A DNA stretch of 64,000 bases, from positions 186,001 to 250,000 of the forward strand of contig NZ_BMTL01000003.1 of NCBI RefSeq assembly GCF_014649655.1, read 5' to 3'. The position numbers were made by a program, and so were the translations under genes. Every line of letters begins with the position of its first letter. Position 1 is the stretch's first letter. Below the pieces are notes generated by a model, which made no database searches, was not told where the DNA came from, and saw only the letters and a program-made list of their open reading frames with translations. The stretch is from Streptomyces humidus. Its GTDB lineage: Bacteria > Actinomycetota > Actinomycetes > Streptomycetales > Streptomycetaceae. This document shows, in pieces, positions 16,232 to 26,001 of the stretch.

Positions 16232-17344
16232 ATGGAGAACCTGCTCCGCCCCGTGATCGTGGTGGGCGGATCGGTGGTGCTGACCTTCCTCATCGGCTGG
16301 GCCACCGACCGTCTGCTGTGCAAGGCCGACCGACGGCACCCCGAGACCTCTCTCTGGGGCCTGCTGCGCCGTGCTCGCATCCCGTATCAGCTGGTGCTGT
16401 GCGCGGCGATGCTGAGAGGCTCCTACGACCAGGCGCAGCTGTCGCAGGACCACAAGGTCGGCATCGGCCGCACCCTCACCCTGGTGCTGATCGGCTCGGC
16501 GGCCTGGCTGGTGATCCGGATCGCCGGGGCGGTCGTCGAGACGTCGTACTCGCACTACGCGCGGATGCACCGCGACGCGGCCCGGGTCCGCAGGGTGCGC
16601 ACCCAGGTGTCGCTGATCATGCGGGTGGTCTCGGCCGTCGTCGGCGTCGTCGCGGCCGCCGCGATGCTGCTGACGTTCCCCGCGATGCGCGCGGCGGGCG
16701 CCTCCCTGCTGGCCTCCGCCGGGATCCTCGGCATCGTCGCCGGTGTGGCCGCCCAGTCCACGCTGAGCAACCTGTTCGCCGGGCTGCAGATCGCGTTCGG
16801 CGACATGGTGCGCATCGGCGACACGGTGGTGGTGGACGGCGAGTGGGGCACGGTCGAGGAGATCACCCTGACCTTCCTGACCGTGCGCACCTGGGACGAG
16901 CGCCGCATCACGATGCCGGTGTCGTACTTCACCTCCAAGCCGTTCGAGAACTGGTCGCGCGGCACGCCGCAGATGACCGGCATCGTCTACTGGCATGTCG
17001 ACCACGCGGCGCCGGTGGAGGCGATGCGGGAGAAGCTGCGCGACATCCTGCGCGAGTGCCCGGCCTGGGACGGCCGTGCCTGCGGCCTGGACGTCACGGA
17101 CACCACGCCCAACACCATGCAGGTGCGGGCGCTGGTCACGGCCAAGGACTCCGACGACATCTGGACGGTGCGGGTCAGGGTCCGCGAGGAGATGATCCGC
17201 TGGCTGTGGAAGGAGCACCCGTACGCGCTGCCGCGGGTCAACACCGCGAACGCGGCGCTGCCTCCGGGCCGTCTGCCCGCCCAGAGCTCCTCCCCCGACG
17301 GTGCTGCCCGCCACGCCGCCGAGTCGCCGCGCACGGGCCGCTGA
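16232..17344 (+). CDS. mechanosensitive ion channel, MscS family
   Basis: A 370-residue membrane protein. Helices near the N-terminus (VIVVGGSVVLTFLIGWAT and others) lead to the pore helix TM3 region, where Gly/Ala packing is visible in AAGASLLASAGILGIVAGVAAQSTLSNLFAG. The MscS beta domain follows: IAFGDMVRIGDTVVVDGEWGTVEEITL. The C-terminal alpha/beta domain ends in a Pro/Ser-rich tail. It should open under membrane tension to release solutes during osmotic downshock. ATG 16232 follows TTACGT by 8 nt and lacks a clear Shine-Dalgarno sequence. Confidence 0.92.
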   Translation: MENLLRPVIVVGGSVVLTFLIGWATDRLLCKADRRHPETSLWGLLRRARIPYQLVLCAAMLRGSYDQAQLSQDHKVGIGRTLTLVLIGSAAWLVIRIAGAVVETSYSHYARMHRDAARVRRVRTQVSLIMRVVSAVVGVVAAAAMLLTFPAMRAAGASLLASAGILGIVAGVAAQSTLSNLFAGLQIAFGDMVRIGDTVVVDGEWGTVEEITLTFLTVRTWDERRITMPVSYFTSKPFENWSRGTPQMTGIVYWHVDHAAPVEAMREKLRDILRECPAWDGRACGLDVTDTTPNTMQVRALVTAKDSDDIWTVRVRVREEMIRWLWKEHPYALPRVNTANAALPPGRLPAQSSSPDGAARHAAESPRTGR

Positions 17345-17414
17345 ACGTCGGACGCCCGCTCGGCGACCCCGTCGGCCCGGACGACCGGCACGACCTGAGG
17401 GTGAGGGGCGGCGG

Positions 17415-17457
17415 GGCCGGGGGCGCGACGGTTCACGCGACCGTCGCGCCCCCGGCC
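17415..17457. terminator. terminator between MscS and antiporter genes
   Basis: A perfect 18-bp stem (17415-17432 paired with 17440-17457) with a 7-nt loop lies between the convergent MscS gene (stop 17344) and antiporter gene (stop 17509). No U-tract. Likely bidirectional. Confidence 0.85.
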
Positions 17458-17508
17458 GCCGGCCACCGGCGGTCGGAACCCCCCGGCCGCCGCCCCAGGC
17501 CGTCCGCC

Positions 17509-19095
17509 TCAGCGCAGGCTGCGCACGTCCAGATGCCGCAGCACCCGGTCGACGATCTCGGGGTCGGCGCCGGCCTCGCTGCGCGCCGCCACCACCTCGT
17601 GCCGCGCCGCGCTCAGCATCTCGTTCTGGATCCGCCGCACCCGCTTGAGCCGGCGCACCCGCTGGTCGTGCCCCTCGCGCCGCTCGTCCTCCCCGACGTC
17701 CGGGCTGATCCGCAGCCCGATGTCGAAGGCCCGCCGCAGCATCTGCTCGGACAGCTCCTCGGAGAGGTCCTCCTCGGACTCGATCTCGCGCAGCCGCTGC
17801 TTCGCCGCCTTCGCCGCCCGCACCGCCAGTTCCTTCTCGAACGCCTTCTCGCGGCCGGTGTCGGACCGCACGCCGAGCCGCTTCACCAGCCAGGGCAGCG
17901 TGAGCCCCTGCAGCACCAGCGTTGCCATGATCACGCCGAACGCGATGAAGACGATCTCGTTGCGATCGGGGAAGGGCCCCCCGTCGTCGGTCTCCAGCGG
18001 GACGGCCAGCGCCAACGCCACCGAGGCCACCCCGCGCATCCCCGCCCACCACATGACGACGGTCTCCCGCCAGTTCGTCGGGATGTCCTCCAGATGGTCC
18101 TTGCGGGCGTGCAGCCGCTGCGTCAGCCAGGTCGCCGGCATCAGCCAGAGCAGCCGCACGACGACGACCACGGCCACGATCACGCCCGCCCACCCGAGCA
18201 TCTCCGCCCAGCGTCCCGAGGCCGTGCGGATCGCGTTGTGCAGCTCCAGGCCGATCAGCCCGAACGCGACGCCCGTGACGAGGGTGTCGATGATGTCCCA
18301 GAAGGTGTGGCCGGCCAGCCGGGTCAGCACGTCGTCGGGGTCGGTGGCGTACTCGGCGAGGAAGAGCGCGGTGGTCAGCACGGCCAGCACCCCGGAGCCG
18401 TGGAACTCCTCCGCCAGCACGTACGAGGCGTACGGCACCAGCAGCGTCAGCCCGATCTGCAGCGTGGTGTCGCCGAGGACGTCCAGCAGCCGGTTCGCGC
18501 CCCACCCGAGCGCCACGCCCACGGCCACCGCCACCACGGCGGACAGCACCAGGTCGAGACCGGCACGCCACGGCGAGAACGTCCCGCTCACGGCTGCCGC
18601 GATCGCGACGTGGTAGAGCACGATGGCCGTGACGTCGTTGAACAGCCCCTCGCCCTCCAGGATGGACACCAGCCGGCGGGGCAGGCCCAGCTGCCCGGCG
18701 ACGGCGGTCGCCGCCACGGGGTCAGGGGGCGCGACGAGCGCGCCCAGCGCGACGGCGGCGGCGACCGGCAGACCCGGCACGACCGCGTGGGCCACGGCGG
18801 CCACACAGACGGTCGTGACGAAGACCAGCGCCACGGCCAGCAGGAAGATCGGCCGCACGTTCGCCGCGAACTGCCGCCAAGAGGTCCGCCGCACCGCCGC
18901 GTACAGCAGCGGAGGCAGCAGCAGGGGCAGGATCAGGTCGGGCGGGATCTCCACGTTGGGCACGAAGTCGAGCACCGCGAGGACGATGCCGAGCAAGGTC
19001 ATCAGCACCGGCGCGGGCAACCCGAACCGGTCCCCCACGGGGACGCTCACCACGGCCCCGAGCAGCAGAACGAACAACAGGGCCAACTGGTCCAC
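17509..19095 (-). CDS. Na+/H+ antiporter, CPA1 (NhaP-like) family
   Basis: A 528-residue protein with about 12 hydrophobic helices in the first 400 residues and a charged, partly coiled C-terminal cytoplasmic region of about 110 residues. The ion-binding region of CPA1 exchangers appears as GALVAPPDPVAATAVAGQLG and EGEGLFNDVTAIVLYHVA (the ND motif). It exchanges cytoplasmic Na+ or K+ for external H+. The start is GTG 19095, beginning VDQLALLFVLLLGAVV directly in the first helix. It is 66 bases after the GNAT gene region and converges on MscS. Confidence 0.92.
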   Translation of the reverse strand: MDQLALLFVLLLGAVVSVPVGDRFGLPAPVLMTLLGIVLAVLDFVPNVEIPPDLILPLLLPPLLYAAVRRTSWRQFAANVRPIFLLAVALVFVTTVCVAAVAHAVVPGLPVAAAVALGALVAPPDPVAATAVAGQLGLPRRLVSILEGEGLFNDVTAIVLYHVAIAAAVSGTFSPWRAGLDLVLSAVVAVAVGVALGWGANRLLDVLGDTTLQIGLTLLVPYASYVLAEEFHGSGVLAVLTTALFLAEYATDPDDVLTRLAGHTFWDIIDTLVTGVAFGLIGLELHNAIRTASGRWAEMLGWAGVIVAVVVVVRLLWLMPATWLTQRLHARKDHLEDIPTNWRETVVMWWAGMRGVASVALALAVPLETDDGGPFPDRNEIVFIAFGVIMATLVLQGLTLPWLVKRLGVRSDTGREKAFEKELAVRAAKAAKQRLREIESEEDLSEELSEQMLRRAFDIGLRISPDVGEDERREGHDQRVRRLKRVRRIQNEMLSAARHEVVAARSEAGADPEIVDRVLRHLDVRSLR

Positions 19096-19161
19096 GGTCA
19101 GCGCTCCGGGTCTGGACGATCAAGAACATCCGGACCTCAAGCGTCGCACGCCCGCCGTCCG

Positions 19162-19650
19162 CTACAGCGAACGGCGCATGGACCGGTGCGGAATGCCCGC
19201 CTCCAGGTCCTCCGGCCCGTAGGCCGTGTACCCCAGGCGTTCGTAGAATCCCAGCGCGTGCGTCTGTGCGTGCAGGTCCACCGCCGTGAGTCCCCGCGCG
19301 CGTGCCGCCTCCTCGATGCCTTTCACCAGAGCGACGCCGACACCCAGCCCGCGCACCTCGCGTGTCACGGCGAGCCGCCCCAGCGAGCCCACCGACGGAT
19401 CGCCGGTCCCGGCCGCGGCCGCCTCGCCGTACAGCAGCCGCCCGGCGCCGAGCGGCCGCCCGTCCTGCCCGACCGCCAGCACGTGCACGGCGCCGGCGTC
19501 GTGCTCGTCGTACTCCAGGTCCTCGGGCACGCCCTGCTCGGCGACGAAGACCTCCTTGCGGACGGCGAAGCAGGCCTCCCGGTCGGCGAGGTCCTCGGCG
19601 ACGCGCACCACGTACGCACGCGTGCCGCTCGGCCGGAGGTCTTCACTCAT
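19162..19650 (-). CDS. GNAT family N-acetyltransferase
   Basis: A 162-residue acetyltransferase. The acetyl-CoA binding motif A is [23 protein letters not shown] (the R/Q-x-x-G-x-G/A pattern), followed by [19 protein letters not shown] of motif B. It begins [29 protein letters not shown], typical of ElaA-like GNAT proteins. The substrate is unknown. ATG 19650 overlaps the stop of the upstream pseudouridine synthase gene by 4 bases (ATGA), so the pair is translationally coupled. Confidence 0.9.
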   Translation of the reverse strand: MSEDLRPSGTRAYVVRVAEDLADREACFAVRKEVFVAEQGVPEDLEYDEHDAGAVHVLAVGQDGRPLGAGRLLYGEAAAAGTGDPSVGSLGRLAVTREVRGLGVGVALVKGIEEAARARGLTAVDLHAQTHALGFYERLGYTAYGPEDLEAGIPHRSMRRSL

Positions 19651-20591
19651 CCGTAGGTCTCCTCGCGGACCTGGTCGAGGGCCTTGGCCAGGTCCGCGGG
19701 GTAGTCGCTGGCGAACTCCGCCCACTGGCCGTCCCCGGGGTGCTCGAAGCCCAGCCGCACGGCGTGCAGCCACTGCCGGGTCAGCCCCAGCCGCTTGGCG
19801 AGGGTGGGGTCGGCGCCGTACGTCAGGTCGCCCACGCAGGGGTGGCGGTGGGCGGCCATGTGCACGCGGATCTGGTGCGTGCGGCCCGTCTCCAGCTTCA
19901 CGTCCAGCAGGGAGGCCGCCCGGAAGGCCTCGATCAGGTCGTAGTGCGTGACGGACGGCTTGCCCTCGGCGGTGACCGCCCACTTGTAGTCGTGCTGGGG
20001 GTGGCGGCCGATGGGCGCGTCGATGGTGCCGCTGGTCGGGTCGGGGTGGCCCTGGACGAGCGTGTGGTAGCGCTTGTCGACCGTGCGCTCCTTGAACTGG
20101 CGCTTCAGCGACGTGTACGCCCGCTCCGACTTGGCGACGACCATCAGACCGGACGTGCCGACGTCGAGCCGGTGCACGATGCCCTGGCGCTCGGCCGCGC
20201 CGGAGGTGGAGATCCGGTAGCCGGCGGCGGCCAGCCCGCCGATCACCGTCGGCCCGCTCCAGCCGGGCGACGGGTGCGCGGCCACGCCGACCGGCTTGAC
20301 GATGACGACCACGTCGTCGTCGTCATGGACGATCTCCATGCCCTCCACCGGCTCGGCGACGATCTGCACCGGCGCCGGGGCCTGGGGCATCTCGACCTCC
20401 AGCCAGGCGCCGCCGCTGACCCGCTCGGACTTGCCGACCACCGAGCCGTCGACCATGACCTTCCCCGCCGCGGCCAGCTCGGCGGCCTTCGTACGGGAGA
20501 AGCCGAACATGCGGGAGATGGCGGCGTCGACGCGCTCGCCCTCCAGGCCGTCCGGCACGGGCAGGGTACGGATCTCGGGAATCGTGCTCAC
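19647..20591 (-). CDS. RluA/RluD family pseudouridine synthase
   Basis: A 314-residue enzyme. An N-terminal S4 RNA-binding domain ([20 protein letters not shown] and following) precedes the catalytic domain, whose active site is [19 protein letters not shown] (catalytic Asp in HRLD). The later [11 protein letters not shown] and GDLTYG motifs are also typical. It converts uridines in large-subunit rRNA (RluD-type) to pseudouridine. GTG 20591 begins [15 protein letters not shown]; the longer frame upstream has no homology. It lies between lspA and the GNAT gene on the same strand. Confidence 0.93.
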   Translation of the reverse strand: MSTIPEIRTLPVPDGLEGERVDAAISRMFGFSRTKAAELAAAGKVMVDGSVVGKSERVSGGAWLEVEMPQAPAPVQIVAEPVEGMEIVHDDDDVVVIVKPVGVAAHPSPGWSGPTVIGGLAAAGYRISTSGAAERQGIVHRLDVGTSGLMVVAKSERAYTSLKRQFKERTVDKRYHTLVQGHPDPTSGTIDAPIGRHPQHDYKWAVTAEGKPSVTHYDLIEAFRAASLLDVKLETGRTHQIRVHMAAHRHPCVGDLTYGADPTLAKRLGLTRQWLHAVRLGFEHPGDGQWAEFASDYPADLAKALDQVREETYG

Positions 20592-20666
20592 CCGTCGAGT
20601 ATGCCGGACGGGCACGGCCCCGCCGTACGGGCCTGTGGACGGCCGCCCGCGGAGACCCGGCGGATC

Positions 20667-21263
20667 TCAGTCCCTGTGGACGGTCCCGTCCGGGTCCAGA
20701 CCCCGGAAGGACAGCAGCACGATCAGGATGCCGCCGCACACGATCGCCGAGTCGGCGAGGTTGAAGACCGCGAAGTGCTTGGGTGCGATGAAGTCCACGA
20801 CCGCGCCCTCGAAGACCCCCGGGGCGCGGAAGATCCGGTCGGTGAGGTTGCCCAGCGCACCGCCCAGCAGCAGTCCCAGCGCGATCGCCCAGGGCAGGCT
20901 GTGAAGCTTGCGGGCGAGCCGGGCGATCACCACGATCACGGCGGCGGCGATCACCGTGAAGATCACGGTGAAGGCCTCGCCGAAACCGAAGGCCGCGCCC
21001 GCGTTGCGGATGGCCTCGAGCCGCAGCCACTCCCCGACGATCTCGATCGGCGCGTGATGCTCCAGCTTGGCGACCACGAGCATCTTGCTCACCAGGTCGA
21101 GCGCGTACACGAACGCGGCCACGGCGAAGAGCACGGCGATACGGCGCTTGCCCCTGGGCCGCGCCCCGGCGCTCTCCTGCTCACCAGGGCCGGACGACTG
21201 CTCCGGCTCGGATCCCGTCTCTGGGGTGTCCGGCGTACCGATGACGCGCTCCGCCTCTGCCAC
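20667..21263 (-). CDS. lspA: lipoprotein signal peptidase (signal peptidase II)
   Basis: A 198-residue membrane aspartyl protease that removes signal peptides from prolipoproteins. Four membrane segments are visible after a charged N-terminus of about 40 residues. The catalytic aspartates sit in the conserved [14 protein letters not shown] block and in [21 protein letters not shown] is the conserved family motif. The start is GTG 21263. The N-terminal extension, acidic and Ser/Gly-rich, is normal in Streptomyces. It is followed after 75 bases by the pseudouridine synthase gene, an order conserved across many bacteria (lspA-rluD). Confidence 0.95.
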   Translation of the reverse strand: MAEAERVIGTPDTPETGSEPEQSSGPGEQESAGARPRGKRRIAVLFAVAAFVYALDLVSKMLVVAKLEHHAPIEIVGEWLRLEAIRNAGAAFGFGEAFTVIFTVIAAAVIVVIARLARKLHSLPWAIALGLLLGGALGNLTDRIFRAPGVFEGAVVDFIAPKHFAVFNLADSAIVCGGILIVLLSFRGLDPDGTVHRD

Positions 21264-21328
21264 GTGAGTCCCTCAACCTAGGTGCCTGACTGAGGACGAG
21301 GGTACGGCAACCCCCGGCCGTCGGACGA

Positions 21329-22243
21329 TCAGTAGCGGCGCTCCTGCTTCTGCTTGCACTCGACGCACAGCGTGGCCCGCGGGAAGGCCTGCATCCGGGC
21401 CTTGCCGATGGCGTTCCCGCAGGCCTCGCACAGTCCGTAGGTGCCGGCGTCGAGGCGCTCCAGGGCGTGCTCGGTCTGGATCAGCATCTCGCGCGCGTTG
21501 GCGGCCAGCGCCAGTTCGTGCTCGCGCGTGATGTTCTTGGTGCCGGTGTCGGCCTGGTCGTCGCCGGCGCCGTCCCCCGAGTCGCGCATGAGGCCCATCA
21601 GCGCCGCCTCGGACGAGGCCAGTTCCGCGCGCAGCCGCTCCATCTCGGACTGCAGCTCCGCGCGCGCCTCCTCCACCTCCTCGGGCGTCCAGGGCTCCTC
21701 GCCCGGGCGCACCGCGAGCTCGCCCGGCTCCGCCGCGACCAGACGTGCCTTGGGAACGGCGGTCTTCGCCGCCATGGCCGTACCCGGAGTCTTCTTCGCA
21801 ACCACAGTCGTGGCTCCCGTCTGCTCCGCGGCCGAGGCCGCGCCCACCTTCTTGGCCGTGTTCTTCCTGCCCGCGCTCGTCGCGGCCACGCCCTTGGCAC
21901 CGGCGACCTTCCTGGCCGCCGCCTTCTTGACGGCAGTCCTCCCGGCTACCGCCTTCTTCACGGCCCCCTTCCCGGCGGCCCCCTTCCCTGCGGTCTTCTT
22001 GGCGAGGGTCTTCTTGGCGACCGCCTTCTTCCCGGCGGGCTCCCCCGGGGCGGTCCCCGTCACGGCGCTCTTCTTCGCCGCGGTCCTCTTGGCGGCCGCC
22101 GCCTTCCCGGTCCCGCCCGCGGCGGGCGACCGCACCGTCTTCACGGCCCGCCCGGCCTTCGAGTCCTCGGCCGCGTCAGGGGCGTCCGTGTCCCTGGCAG
22201 AGGCGGACACCGACTGCTGTACGGCGGTCTTCTTCGCCACCAT
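21329..22243 (-). CDS. ddbA: DksA/TraR zinc-finger protein with histone-H1-like N-terminus
   Basis: A 304-residue two-part protein. Residues 1 to about 170 are Lys/Ala/Thr-rich with many AKKT/AKK repeats, resembling eukaryotic histone H1 tails. The C-terminal 130 residues form a DksA/TraR domain with a coiled coil (EEVEEARAELQSEMERLRA) and a four-cysteine zinc finger (CEACG ... CVEC). The DksA part may act at the RNA polymerase secondary channel while the tail binds DNA nonspecifically; as I recall, the S. coelicolor homologue SCO2075 is named DdbA and binds DNA. ATG 22243 has GAAGGGG upstream. It diverges from ileS. Confidence 0.88.
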   Translation of the reverse strand: MVAKKTAVQQSVSASARDTDAPDAAEDSKAGRAVKTVRSPAAGGTGKAAAAKRTAAKKSAVTGTAPGEPAGKKAVAKKTLAKKTAGKGAAGKGAVKKAVAGRTAVKKAAARKVAGAKGVAATSAGRKNTAKKVGAASAAEQTGATTVVAKKTPGTAMAAKTAVPKARLVAAEPGELAVRPGEEPWTPEEVEEARAELQSEMERLRAELASSEAALMGLMRDSGDGAGDDQADTGTKNITREHELALAANAREMLIQTEHALERLDAGTYGLCEACGNAIGKARMQAFPRATLCVECKQKQERRY

Positions 22244-22555
22244 GGCCGCGGCCCCTTCACATATTGTGATCTTGCACGCGAATCGTGCTGGGACGATAAA
22301 TCGACTTGGAGCCCGCGGCAACGGGGCACACCGCCCGATTCGCCTGCCTCGCGCGCGCCGCGCGGCAGGCCTGCATGCGTTGTGCCCAGCTCCCCGCCGG
22401 GTAATCCGCCGAGCCGGACGTCCCGCGATCCCTGTCAGGACACTGGGACATTCCGCCACCATTCGGGGCATCCAGGAGCCCCTCGTCCGTGGCGTCCACG
22501 GCCCCCGTAAACCGGTCGGCCGCTGTCGTCGTCGAGCCGTACACTGGGCGGAGCG
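22244..22555. other. divergent promoter region, ddbA / ileS leader
   Basis: About 310 bases hold the promoters for ddbA (minus) and for the ileS leader (plus). AT-richer sequence at 22260-22310 lies just upstream of ddbA. A TACACT hexamer at 22540-22545 is a possible -10 for the leader, but I see no good -35 partner. No gene is visible. Confidence 0.4.
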
Positions 22556-22849
22556 AAAAGCGTGGATGGGGACGAGTAGCGGCGTACGCAGCCCAGAGCG
22601 ACCCGGGGACGGTGGAAGCCCGGGGGCGAGCGCGACGTGAAGATCACCCCGGAGCCGCCGGAAGAAGACCCCGCAGGGGTTGGTAGACCCGGCATCGCGA
22701 CCCCAATGAGGGGGCTCACCGGAGCGCAGGACGCCTCGGGGGGCCAAGGAGGGTGGTACCGCGGGAGCGCGCCGCACACGGCGTAGACAGGCAAGAAGGC
22801 TCTCGTCCCTCCGACGGAAGGCAGCACGTCCGCCGGAGGAAGCTCGCAG
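22556..22849 (+). promoter_or_regulatory. T-box riboswitch leader of ileS, translational type
   Basis: Stem I begins with GGGGACGAGTAGC and its distal part carries the conserved GGTGGAAGCC block. The specifier loop reads GTGAAGATCACC; the codon ATC at 22643-22645 is an Ile codon. The T-box AGGGTGGTACCGCG lies at 22750-22763, and its TGGT can pair with the ACCA 3' end of uncharged tRNA-Ile. Downstream there is no terminator U-run; instead 22808-22817 can pair with 22830-22839 (9 of 10 positions), burying the Shine-Dalgarno GGAGG of ileS (22835-22839). This indicates control of translation, as described for actinobacterial ileS T-boxes. Confidence 0.9.
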
Positions 22850-25800
22850 ATGACAACGCCGCAGTACCGCCAGGTGCCCGCCCAGGTCGACCTGCCCGCC
22901 CTCGAGCACGCGGTGCTCGACTTCTGGCGCGAGCAGAAGATCTTCACCAAGAGCCTGGAGCAGTCCGAGGGGCGCCCCGAGTGGGTGTTCTACGAGGGCC
23001 CGCCCACCGCGAACGGCATGCCGGGCGCCCACCACATCGAGGCGCGCGTCTTCAAGGACGTCTTCCCCCGCTTCCGCACCATGCGCGGCTACCACGTGGC
23101 CCGCAAGGCCGGCTGGGACTGCCACGGCCTCCCGGTGGAACTGGCGGTCGAGAAGGAACTCGGCTTCAGCGGCAAGAAGGACATCGAGGCCTACGGCATC
23201 GCCGACTTCAACGCCCGGTGCCGTGAGTCCGTGCTCCGGCACACCGACGCCTTCGCCGAGCTGACGACCCGCATGGGCTACTGGGTCGACCTCGACGACG
23301 CCTACGTCACCATGGACCCCGAGTACATCGAGTCGGTCTGGTGGTCGCTGAAGCAGATCTTCGACAAGGGCCTGCTCGTCCAGGACCACCGCGTAGCCCC
23401 CTGGTGCCCCCGCTGCGGCACCGGCCTGTCCGACCACGAGCTGGCCCAGGGCTACGAGACGGTCGTCGACCCGTCCGTGTACGTCCGTTTCCCGCTCACC
23501 TCCGGTCCGCTCGCCGGCCAGGCAGCGCTCCTGGTGTGGACGACGACCCCGTGGACCCTGGTGTCCAACACGGCCGTGGCCGCGCACCCCGAGGTCTCCT
23601 ATGTCGTCGCCACCGACGGCGAGGAGAAGCTCGTCGTCGCCGAGCCGCTGCTCGCCAAGGCGCTCGGCGAGGGCTGGGAGACCACCGGCCAGACCTTCAC
23701 CGGCGCCGAAATGGAGCGCTGGACCTATCAACGCCCGTTCGAGCTCGTGGAGTTCCCGGCCGAGGCGCACTTCGTCGTCAACGCCGAGTACGTCACCACC
23801 GAGGACGGCACCGGTCTGGTCCACCAGTCCCCCGCCTTCGGCGAGGACGACCTCAAGGTCTGCCGCTCCTACGGGCTGCCCGTGGTGAACCCGGTCCGCC
23901 CGGACGGCACCTTCGAGGAGTCCGTCCCGATGGTCGGCGGCGTCTTCTTCAAGAAGGCGGACGAACAGCTCACCGAGGACCTCCAGCAGCGCGGCCTGCT
24001 GTTCAGGCACATCCCGTACGAGCACAGCTACCCGCACTGCTGGCGCTGCCACACCGCGCTCCTGTACTACGCGCAGCCGTCCTGGTACATCCGCACGACG
24101 GCCGTCAAGGACCGCCTCCTCCAGGAGAACGAGAAGACCAACTGGTTCCCCGACACGGTCAAGCACGGCCGGTTCGGCGACTGGCTGAACAACAACATCG
24201 ACTGGGCGCTGTCGCGCAGCCGCTACTGGGGCACCCCGCTGCCCATCTGGCGCTGCGAGGACGACCACCTCACCGTCGTCGGCTCGCGCGCGGAGCTCAC
24301 CGAGCTCACCGGGACGGACCAGTCCGAGCTCGACCCGCACCGCCCGTTCATCGACGCGGTCACCTTCGCCTGCCCGCACGACGGCTGCGGACACACGTCC
24401 ACGCGCGTGCCGGAGGTCATCGACGCCTGGTACGACTCGGGTTCGATGCCGTTCGCGCAGTGGGGCTACCCGTACAAGAACAAAGACCTGTTCGAGTCCC
24501 GCTACCCGGCCCAGTTCATCTCCGAGGCCATCGACCAGACCCGCGGCTGGTTCTACACGCTGATGGCGGTCGGCACGCTGGTCTTCGACAAGTCGTCGTA
24601 CGAGAACGTCGTCTGCCTCGGTCACATCCTCGCCGAGGACGGCCGCAAGATGTCCAAGCACCTGGGCAACATCCTGCAGCCGATCCCGCTGATGGACCAG
24701 CACGGCGCGGACGCGGTCCGCTGGTTCATGGCGGCCGGCGGCTCCCCGTGGGCGGCCCGCCGGGTGGGCCACGGCACCATCCAGGAGGTCGTGCGCAAGA
24801 CCCTCCTGACGTACTGGAACACGGTCGCCTTCCAGGCCCTGTACGCCCGTACGTCCGGGTGGGCGCCCAGCGAGGCCGACCCGGCCCCCGCCGACCGCCC
24901 GCTGCTCGACCGCTGGCTGCTGTCGGAGCTCCACGCCCTCACCGACCAGGTGACCCAGGGGCTGGAGGCCTACGACACCCAGCGCGCCGGCAAGCTGCTC
25001 TCCGCGTTCGTGGACGACCTGTCCAACTGGTACGTCCGCCGCTCCCGCCGCCGCTTCTGGCAGGGCGACAAGGCGGCGCTGCGCACGCTGCACGAGGTCG
25101 TGGAGACGGTCACCAAGCTGATGGCCCCGCTGACCCCGTTCATCACCGAGCGGGTCTGGCAGGACCTGATCGCGCCGGTCACGCCCGGCGCCCCGGAGTC
25201 CGTGCACCTGTCGTCGTGGCCGGAGGCGGACCTCTCGGCGATCGACCCGGAACTGTCGAAGCAGATGGTCCTGGTCCGCCGCCTGGTGGAACTGGGCCGC
25301 GCCACACGCGCGGAGTCGGGCGTCAAGACCCGCCAGCCGCTGCGCCGCGCGCTGGTCGCCGTCGCCGGGTTCGACGCCCTCTCCCCCGAACTGCACGCGC
25401 AGATCACGGAGGAGCTGAACGTCGAGTCGCTGGCCTCGCTCTCCGAGGTGGGAGGGTCGCTGGTCGACACGACCGCCAAAGCCAACTTCCGCGCTCTGGG
25501 CAAGCGGTTCGGCAAGCGCGTCCAGGACGTGGCCAAGGCGGTCGCGAACGCCGACGCGGCCGCGCTCTCCCTCGCCCTGCGCGAGGGCACGGCGTCGGTG
25601 GAGGTCGACGGCGAGACGGTCGCTCTGGCTCCCGACGAGGTGATCATCACCGAGACCCCCCGCGAGGGCTGGTCGGTCGCCTCCGACTCCGGCGCCACGG
25701 TCGCCCTCGACCTGGAGATCACCGAGGAGTTGCGCCGCGCGGGCCTGGCCCGCGACGCGATCCGCCTGATCCAGGAGGCGCGCAAGAACAGCGGCCTCGA

Positions 25801-25993
25801 CGTCGCCGACCGCATCGCGCTGCGCTGGAGCGCGACCGACCCGGGAGCCGTCGACGCCCTGTCCGGGCACGCCGGCCTCATCGCCGACGAGGTCCTCGCC
25901 ACGGACTTCGCCCAGGGCGAGGCGGACGACTCCTACGGCGCCCCGTTCACCGACGAGGCCCTGACGCTGACGTTCCGCCTCCGCAAGGCCTGA
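22850..25993 (+). CDS. ileS: isoleucyl-tRNA synthetase
   Basis: A 1047-residue class I synthetase, the long form usual in actinobacteria. The HIGH-equivalent motif is in PPTANGMPGAHHIEAR (residues 51-66), the CP1 editing domain includes LVWTTTPWTL and GTGLVHQSPAFGEDD, and the KMSKS-equivalent is DGRKMSKHLGN near residue 600. Anticodon-binding helices and a DUF5915-like C-terminal tail follow. It charges tRNA-Ile and edits Val. ATG 22850 has GGAGGA 9 nt upstream, inside the sequestrator hairpin of the T-box leader. The TGA at 25991-25993 is followed by a terminator. Confidence 0.97.
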   Translation: MTTPQYRQVPAQVDLPALEHAVLDFWREQKIFTKSLEQSEGRPEWVFYEGPPTANGMPGAHHIEARVFKDVFPRFRTMRGYHVARKAGWDCHGLPVELAVEKELGFSGKKDIEAYGIADFNARCRESVLRHTDAFAELTTRMGYWVDLDDAYVTMDPEYIESVWWSLKQIFDKGLLVQDHRVAPWCPRCGTGLSDHELAQGYETVVDPSVYVRFPLTSGPLAGQAALLVWTTTPWTLVSNTAVAAHPEVSYVVATDGEEKLVVAEPLLAKALGEGWETTGQTFTGAEMERWTYQRPFELVEFPAEAHFVVNAEYVTTEDGTGLVHQSPAFGEDDLKVCRSYGLPVVNPVRPDGTFEESVPMVGGVFFKKADEQLTEDLQQRGLLFRHIPYEHSYPHCWRCHTALLYYAQPSWYIRTTAVKDRLLQENEKTNWFPDTVKHGRFGDWLNNNIDWALSRSRYWGTPLPIWRCEDDHLTVVGSRAELTELTGTDQSELDPHRPFIDAVTFACPHDGCGHTSTRVPEVIDAWYDSGSMPFAQWGYPYKNKDLFESRYPAQFISEAIDQTRGWFYTLMAVGTLVFDKSSYENVVCLGHILAEDGRKMSKHLGNILQPIPLMDQHGADAVRWFMAAGGSPWAARRVGHGTIQEVVRKTLLTYWNTVAFQALYARTSGWAPSEADPAPADRPLLDRWLLSELHALTDQVTQGLEAYDTQRAGKLLSAFVDDLSNWYVRRSRRRFWQGDKAALRTLHEVVETVTKLMAPLTPFITERVWQDLIAPVTPGAPESVHLSSWPEADLSAIDPELSKQMVLVRRLVELGRATRAESGVKTRQPLRRALVAVAGFDALSPELHAQITEELNVESLASLSEVGGSLVDTTAKANFRALGKRFGKRVQDVAKAVANADAAALSLALREGTASVEVDGETVALAPDEVIITETPREGWSVASDSGATVALDLEITEELRRAGLARDAIRLIQEARKNSGLDVADRIALRWSATDPGAVDALSGHAGLIADEVLATDFAQGEADDSYGAPFTDEALTLTFRLRKA

Positions 25994-26001
25994 GCCCGAC
26001 G

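Noticed and set aside
16123..19656. Long plus-strand frame over MscS and the antiporter
   Set aside because: Shadow of the antiporter and MscS in other frames, with a strongly biased residue mix (Arg/His/Pro/Gln).
21329..25870. 1513-codon minus-strand frame that covers ileS
   Set aside because: Only its 3' end (the DksA-like protein) is real; the rest is antisense to ileS and has no homology.
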